From the NCBI RefSeq assembly GCF_000717595.1, contig NZ_JNZO01000022.1, positions 62,001 through 126,000 of the forward strand: a DNA stretch of 64,000 nt. The letters are read 5' to 3'. Every line of letters begins with the position of its first letter. The first letter of the stretch is position 1. The position numbers and the translations under genes are program-made. A model generated the notes under the pieces. The model worked only from the letters and a program-made list of their open reading frames with translations. It was not told the DNA's origin and did not search any database. The DNA comes from Streptomyces flavochromogenes (lineage in GTDB: Bacteria > Actinomycetota > Actinomycetes > Streptomycetales > Streptomycetaceae). This document shows positions 61,081 to 64,000 of the stretch, piece after piece.

Positions 61081-61139
61081 GGGCCGGGCCTCCGCGGGGG
61101 AGAGGGGGCCCGGGGCCGGGCCTCCGCGAGGGAGAGGGG
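61081..61139 (+). repeat. 32-bp-period duplication in an intergenic gap
   Basis: Two copies (61081 and 61113) starting GGGCCGGGCCTCCGCG match at 26 of 27 positions. It lies between the MFS stop and the GNAT gene. At 61157-61175 a hairpin (ACCGC ... GCGGT) and at 61178-61193 GGGCG/CGCCC follow and can terminate transcription. Confidence 0.7.
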
Positions 61140-61245
61140 TGGCCGGACCGCGCCTCACCGCGCTTCGCGTGCGGTCAGGGCGCTCTGACGCCCGGGCACC
61201 CCTCTTCCCTGCTCCAGCCCGGCCACTCCTGTCGTCGTCCGCGGC

Positions 61246-61752
61246 TCAGACCCGCCGCTCCAGCACCTGGCCCGCCCAGTCCCCGACCAGGAACGTGTCC
61301 GTCGGGGTGAAGCCCTGGCTCTCGTAGTACGCGACCAGCCGGCCCTCGCTGCCCGCGAAGCAGTCCACCCGCAGCAGCGACACTCCCCGCCGCCGCGTCT
61401 CCTCCGCCGCGTGGGCGAGCAGCGCCGCGCCCACCCCGTGGCGGTGGAACCGGGCGTCGGTCGCGAGGAGTCGCACGTACACCTCGGGCTCGTCCGCCGG
61501 CGCGATGTGCTGCCCGGGGAACGGGGTCAGCGTCATCACCCCCGCCGGTACGCCGTCGATCTCGGCGATCCACGGATCACCCGCGGCCATCGTGTCCTCG
61601 ACCTGCTTCACCGCCTTGGGGCGCCCCGAGAACGACTCGGTGCCCCACTGTGCGGTGATCCCCTTGCCGTTGAGCCACACCACGGCGCTGTCGAGGACGC
61701 CGAGTATCGCGGGGAGGTCCTCCGCCCCGCCCTTCCTGATGGAGATCTTCAT
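61246..61752 (-). CDS. GNAT-family N-acetyltransferase
   Basis: 168 aa. Acetyl-CoA loop RFHRHGVGAALLAHA (about 106-120), C-terminal VAYYESQGFTPTDTFLVGDW. The N-terminal ISIRKGGAEDLPAILGVLDS is a standard GNAT start. ATG 61752. Divergent from thpR. Substrate unknown. Confidence 0.88.
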   Translation of the reverse strand: MKISIRKGGAEDLPAILGVLDSAVVWLNGKGITAQWGTESFSGRPKAVKQVEDTMAAGDPWIAEIDGVPAGVMTLTPFPGQHIAPADEPEVYVRLLATDARFHRHGVGAALLAHAAEETRRRGVSLLRVDCFAGSEGRLVAYYESQGFTPTDTFLVGDWAGQVLERRV

Positions 61753-61785
61753 GCCGCAGAGGCTAACCGCTGCCACACTCGCCTC

Positions 61786-62370
61786 ATGAGGCTCTTCGCC
61801 GCCGTCCTGCCGCCGCCCGAGCAGCTGGACGAAATCGGACACGTCGTCGACCGGCTCCACCGGCTGCCCGGGGCCGACGGGCTCCGCTGGACCTCGCGGC
61901 CCGGCTGGCACCTCACGCTCGCGTTCATGGGGGAGGTCGACGAGGAGCTGCTGCCCGACCTGCGCGTCCGGCTCGCCCGGGCCGCGCACCGCACACCCTC
62001 CTTCCCGTTGCGGCTCCACGGCGGCGGGCACTTCGGGCGGCGCGCCCTGTGGGCCGGGATCGCCGGGGACCTGGACGAGCTGCGGCTGCTCGCCGAGCGC
62101 GCCGACGCCGCCGCGCGCAGGGCCGGGGTCCCGATGGACGAGCACCGCCGCTACCAGGCGCATCTGACGGTCGCCCGCGCGCGGGGCGACGGAGCGGACC
62201 TCCACCCCTTCCTCGACGAGCTCGGCACCTTCGAGGGCACCCGCTGGGAGGTGGGCGAGCTGGCCCTGGTGCGCTCGAACCTGCCGGTGAGCGGGGTGCG
62301 GGGCGAGCAGCCCCGGTACGAGAAGGTCGACGGCTGGCCGCTGGGCGGGCCGCCGGAGGGAGCGGGGTGA
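61786..62370 (+). CDS. thpR: RNA 2',3'-cyclic phosphodiesterase (2H family)
   Basis: 194 aa with both HxTx motifs HLTLAF (about 43-48) and HLTVAR (about 125-130) and the start MRLFAAVLPPPEQLDEI. Hydrolyses 2',3'-cyclic phosphates on RNA ends. A CACACT hexamer 6 nt before ATG 61786 may be a leaderless -10. Confidence 0.9.
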   Translation: MRLFAAVLPPPEQLDEIGHVVDRLHRLPGADGLRWTSRPGWHLTLAFMGEVDEELLPDLRVRLARAAHRTPSFPLRLHGGGHFGRRALWAGIAGDLDELRLLAERADAAARRAGVPMDEHRRYQAHLTVARARGDGADLHPFLDELGTFEGTRWEVGELALVRSNLPVSGVRGEQPRYEKVDGWPLGGPPEGAG

Positions 62371-62403
62371 GGGCCGCGGCGGACGGCCGGGTAACCTCGA
62401 AGC

Positions 62404-62493
62404 GTGGATCCGAAAACCCGTAACCGCATCATGGCCGGCGTGCTCGTACTGATGTTCGCGATCATCGCGGTGGCATCGGTGTCGGGCCAGTAG
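62404..62493 (+). CDS. Tiny membrane protein (29 aa)
   Basis: MDPKTRNRIMAGVLVLMFAI + IAVASVSGQ: a basic N terminus and one hydrophobic helix. GTG 62404 is preceded by TAACCT (62392-62397), which ends 6 nt before the start codon and marks a leaderless transcript. Short, but the promoter and the typical membrane-peptide sequence support it; similar peptides occur in streptomycetes as I recall. Confidence 0.6.
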   Translation: MDPKTRNRIMAGVLVLMFAIIAVASVSGQ

Positions 62494-62562
62494 CCGGAGC
62501 CGCTCCGACCGCTCGCCCTGCCCCCGCGACGCGCCCGCCTGCCACCCCGTGGGAACCCCCTT

Positions 62563-62582
62563 GCTTCGAGTGCACTCGAAGC
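62563..62582 (+). promoter_or_regulatory. MerR-type operator in the aldo/keto reductase promoter
   Basis: GCTTCGAGTGCACTCGAAGC is a perfect 20-bp palindrome between TTGCTT (-35, 62561-62566) and TTGGCT (-10, 62585-62590), an 18-bp spacer close to the 19-bp spacers used by MerR activators. The -10 ends 8 nt before the ATG at 62599, so the mRNA may be leaderless. The regulator is not next to it. Confidence 0.65.
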
Positions 62583-62598
62583 AGTTGGCTTGGCGTCC

Positions 62599-63588
62599 AT
62601 GGAGTACACGCAGCTCGGACGCACCGGACTCAAGGTCAGCCGACTCGTCCTCGGGACGATGAACTTCGGACCCCAGACGGACGAAGCCACCAGTCACGCC
62701 ATCATGGACACGGCGCTGGACACGGGGCTCAACTTCTTCGACACCGCCAACGTGTACGGCTGGGGTGAGAAAAAGGGCCGGACCGAGGAGATCCTCGGTT
62801 CCTGGTTCGCGAAGGGCGACGGCCGCCGCGACCGTACCGTTCTCGCCACCAAGGTGTACGGGAACATGGGCGCCGACGGCGAGGCCTGGCCCAACCACGA
62901 CAAGCTCTCGGCGGTGAACATCCGCCGTGCGGTCGAGGGCAGCCTCAAGCGCCTCGGCACGGACTACATCGACGTCTACCAGTTCCACCACATCGACCGC
63001 TCGACCCCCTTCGAGGAGATCTGGCAGGCGGTCGACGTCCTCATCCAGCAGGGCAAGATCCTCTACGCCGGCTCCTCCAACTTCCCCGGCTACAAGATCG
63101 CCCAGGCCAACGAGACCGCCGCCCGGCGCGGCTCGGTCGGCCTCGTCAGCGAACAGTGCCTCTACAACCTCTTCGAGCGGCGCGCGGAGATGGAGGTCAT
63201 CCCGGCCGCGCAGGAGTACGGCCTCGGGGTCATCCCCTGGTCGCCGCTGCACGGCGGTCTGCTCGGCGGCGTCCTGAAGAAGGAGGCCGAGGGCAAGCGG
63301 CGTACGGAGGGCCGCGCGGCGGCCACCCTCGCCGACCCGGCCTCCCGCGCCAAGCTCCAGGCCTACGAGGACCTGCTCGACAAGCACGGCCTCGAGCCGG
63401 GCGAGGCGGCCCTCGCGTGGCTGCTCACCCGGCCGGGCGTGACGGGCCCGATCGTCGGTCCGCGTACGCCCGAGCAGCTGGCGGGCGCGCTGCGCGCCCT
63501 GGAGCTCGACCTGAGCGAGGAGGTCCTGGCGGGTCTCGACGAGATCTTCCCGGGCCCGGGGCCGTCGCCGGAGGCCTTCGCCTGGTAG
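62599..63588 (+). CDS. Aldo/keto reductase
   Basis: 329 aa (beta/alpha)8 NADPH-dependent reductase: MEYTQLGRTGLKVSRLVLGT, catalytic Asp and Tyr in FFDTANVYGWGE, Lys in VLATKVYG, His in VYQFHHIDR, and cofactor site in SSNFPG and VGPRTPEQL. Start ATG 62599 within the operator-promoter region; the TTG at 62590 is unlikely. Controlled probably by a MerR-type activator. Confidence 0.92.
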   Translation: MEYTQLGRTGLKVSRLVLGTMNFGPQTDEATSHAIMDTALDTGLNFFDTANVYGWGEKKGRTEEILGSWFAKGDGRRDRTVLATKVYGNMGADGEAWPNHDKLSAVNIRRAVEGSLKRLGTDYIDVYQFHHIDRSTPFEEIWQAVDVLIQQGKILYAGSSNFPGYKIAQANETAARRGSVGLVSEQCLYNLFERRAEMEVIPAAQEYGLGVIPWSPLHGGLLGGVLKKEAEGKRRTEGRAAATLADPASRAKLQAYEDLLDKHGLEPGEAALAWLLTRPGVTGPIVGPRTPEQLAGALRALELDLSEEVLAGLDEIFPGPGPSPEAFAW

Positions 63589-63593
63589 TCGCG

Positions 63594-63649
63594 TGCCGGG
63601 GTGCCGGGGTGCCGGGGTGCCGGGGTGCCGGGGTGCCGGGGTGCCGGGG
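63594..63649 (+). repeat. 8-bp microsatellite, seven perfect copies
   Basis: TGCCGGGG repeats seven times (63594-63649), then a degenerate TGCCTGGA, starting 5 bp after the AKR stop. Perfect short repeats suggest slippage and length variation between strains. Non-coding. Confidence 0.95.
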
Positions 63650-63677
63650 TGCCTGGATGTCCGGGTGACTCGGCGTG

Positions 63678-63693
63678 CGGGGCCTTCGCCCCG
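63678..63693. terminator. Hairpin between the AKR and marR ends
   Basis: CGGGGC-CTTC-GCCCCG: 6-bp stem with a CTTC loop between two convergent genes. A second stem CCTGACCG / CGGTCAGG (63701-63708 / 63716-63723) overlaps the marR stop. Confidence 0.65.
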
Positions 63694-63718
63694 TGATCCT
63701 CCTGACCGACCGGGCCGG

Positions 63719-64000
63719 TCAGGGGGCGCCCAGCCAGCTGGTGGCGTCCAGGCGGAACGCCGTCTCCGCGGGGACGACGTTCCGCAGGGCCGCCTCCAGG
63801 TCCCGGACGCGGTCCGCGCCGAGGGCCGCCGCCCACTCCGCCCGCAGTTCGTCGAAGATCGCGGCGGAGCGCGCGAGGGCCTCGTACCCCCGTGGGGTGA
63901 GGTGGACGAGTTTGCGGCGGGCGTCGGCGGGGTCGTCGGCGCGCTCGGCGTAGCCGAGGGCGAGGAGTCGGTCGACGGTCTTGCCGGCGGCCTGCTTGGA
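63719..64000 (-). CDS. MarR-family regulator, partial (5' end outside window)
   Basis: 94 codons to the right edge (the frame is open at 64000). Visible: KQAAGKTVDRLLALGYAERA, wing DDPADARRKLVHLT, then dimerisation helices ending DATSWLGAP before the TGA (63721-63719). N-terminal helices are missing. Target unknown. Confidence 0.8.
   Translation of the reverse strand, partial: SKQAAGKTVDRLLALGYAERADDPADARRKLVHLTPRGYEALARSAAIFDELRAEWAAALGADRVRDLEAALRNVVPAETAFRLDATSWLGAP

Overview
The window is about 70% G+C. It has GTG/TTG starts, 4-nt overlapping start/stop codons, mqnB/mqnD (futalosine menaquinone pathway), DUF3027/DUF2530/DUF2771 proteins, TrmB-LuxR regulators and an mshA-like gene. This points to a chromosomal segment of a Streptomyces or close relative. 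I see no rRNA, tRNA, CRISPR array, transposase or integrase.

Layout. (1) 1-11.3 kb: mixed metabolic and regulatory genes (NDH-2-like flavoprotein, carboxylesterase, NudK-like nudix/DeoR pair, secreted fascin-like EEP nuclease, DUF2087/LysE, SRPBCC/ArsR pair). Two broken genes lie here: a frameshifted MerR-GyrI regulator and an amino-acid permease remnant. A GSVG-repeat small protein, a small membrane protein and a possible WXG100-like protein follow. (2) 11.4-22 kb: an accessory-looking block. A PIG-L deacetylase diverges from a run of AsnB, PrpF/DapF-fold protein, degenerate SDR, MetRS-like ligase without KMSKS, and an MshA-like glycosyltransferase. Then come a 67-aa secreted peptide and two tandem TrmB-LuxR regulators. 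Glycosyltransferase + PIG-L deacetylase + class I synthetase-like ligase recalls the MshA/MshB/MshC logic of mycothiol synthesis, so this block is the best candidate for an undescribed pathway. (3) 22-24.2 kb: Fur-family regulator, methyltransferase, GNAT. (4) 24.4-30.9 kb: a copper region (M56 peptidase/BlaI pair, CsoR, CopA, CopZ, secreted Cu-associated protein, CutC). CsoR-type ATACCC...GGGTAT boxes sit at the copZ promoter, the secreted-protein promoter and, unexpectedly, upstream of blaI-M56.

(5) 31-41.3 kb: phosphotransferase, RibD-C reductase, VOC, HelD-like helicase, XPB helicase and an XPB/Ssl2-associated protein, plus small membrane proteins. (6) 41.3-44.3 kb: a three-gene siderophore-type ABC importer (two FecCD permeases and an ATPase) with a degenerate iron box and no binding protein in view. 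(7) 44.3-51 kb: conserved core (HAD, cold-shock protein, mqnB-mqnD, DUF2771 lipoprotein, MFS, DUF3027). (8) 51-64 kb: a large GHKL/sacsin-like ATPase, CtpE-like P-type ATPase, NCS2 purine permease, RHH protein, MarR-MFS operon, GNAT, ThpR, a 29-aa membrane peptide, an aldo/keto reductase behind a MerR-type palindrome, and a partial MarR.

Most very long open frames opposite these genes are GC-bias shadows and are not annotated. Starts were chosen by Shine-Dalgarno position, overlap with the upstream stop, family alignment from memory and, for a few genes, a -10 hexamer 6-8 nt before the start codon (predicted leaderless mRNAs). No database search was possible; family calls rest on visible motifs.
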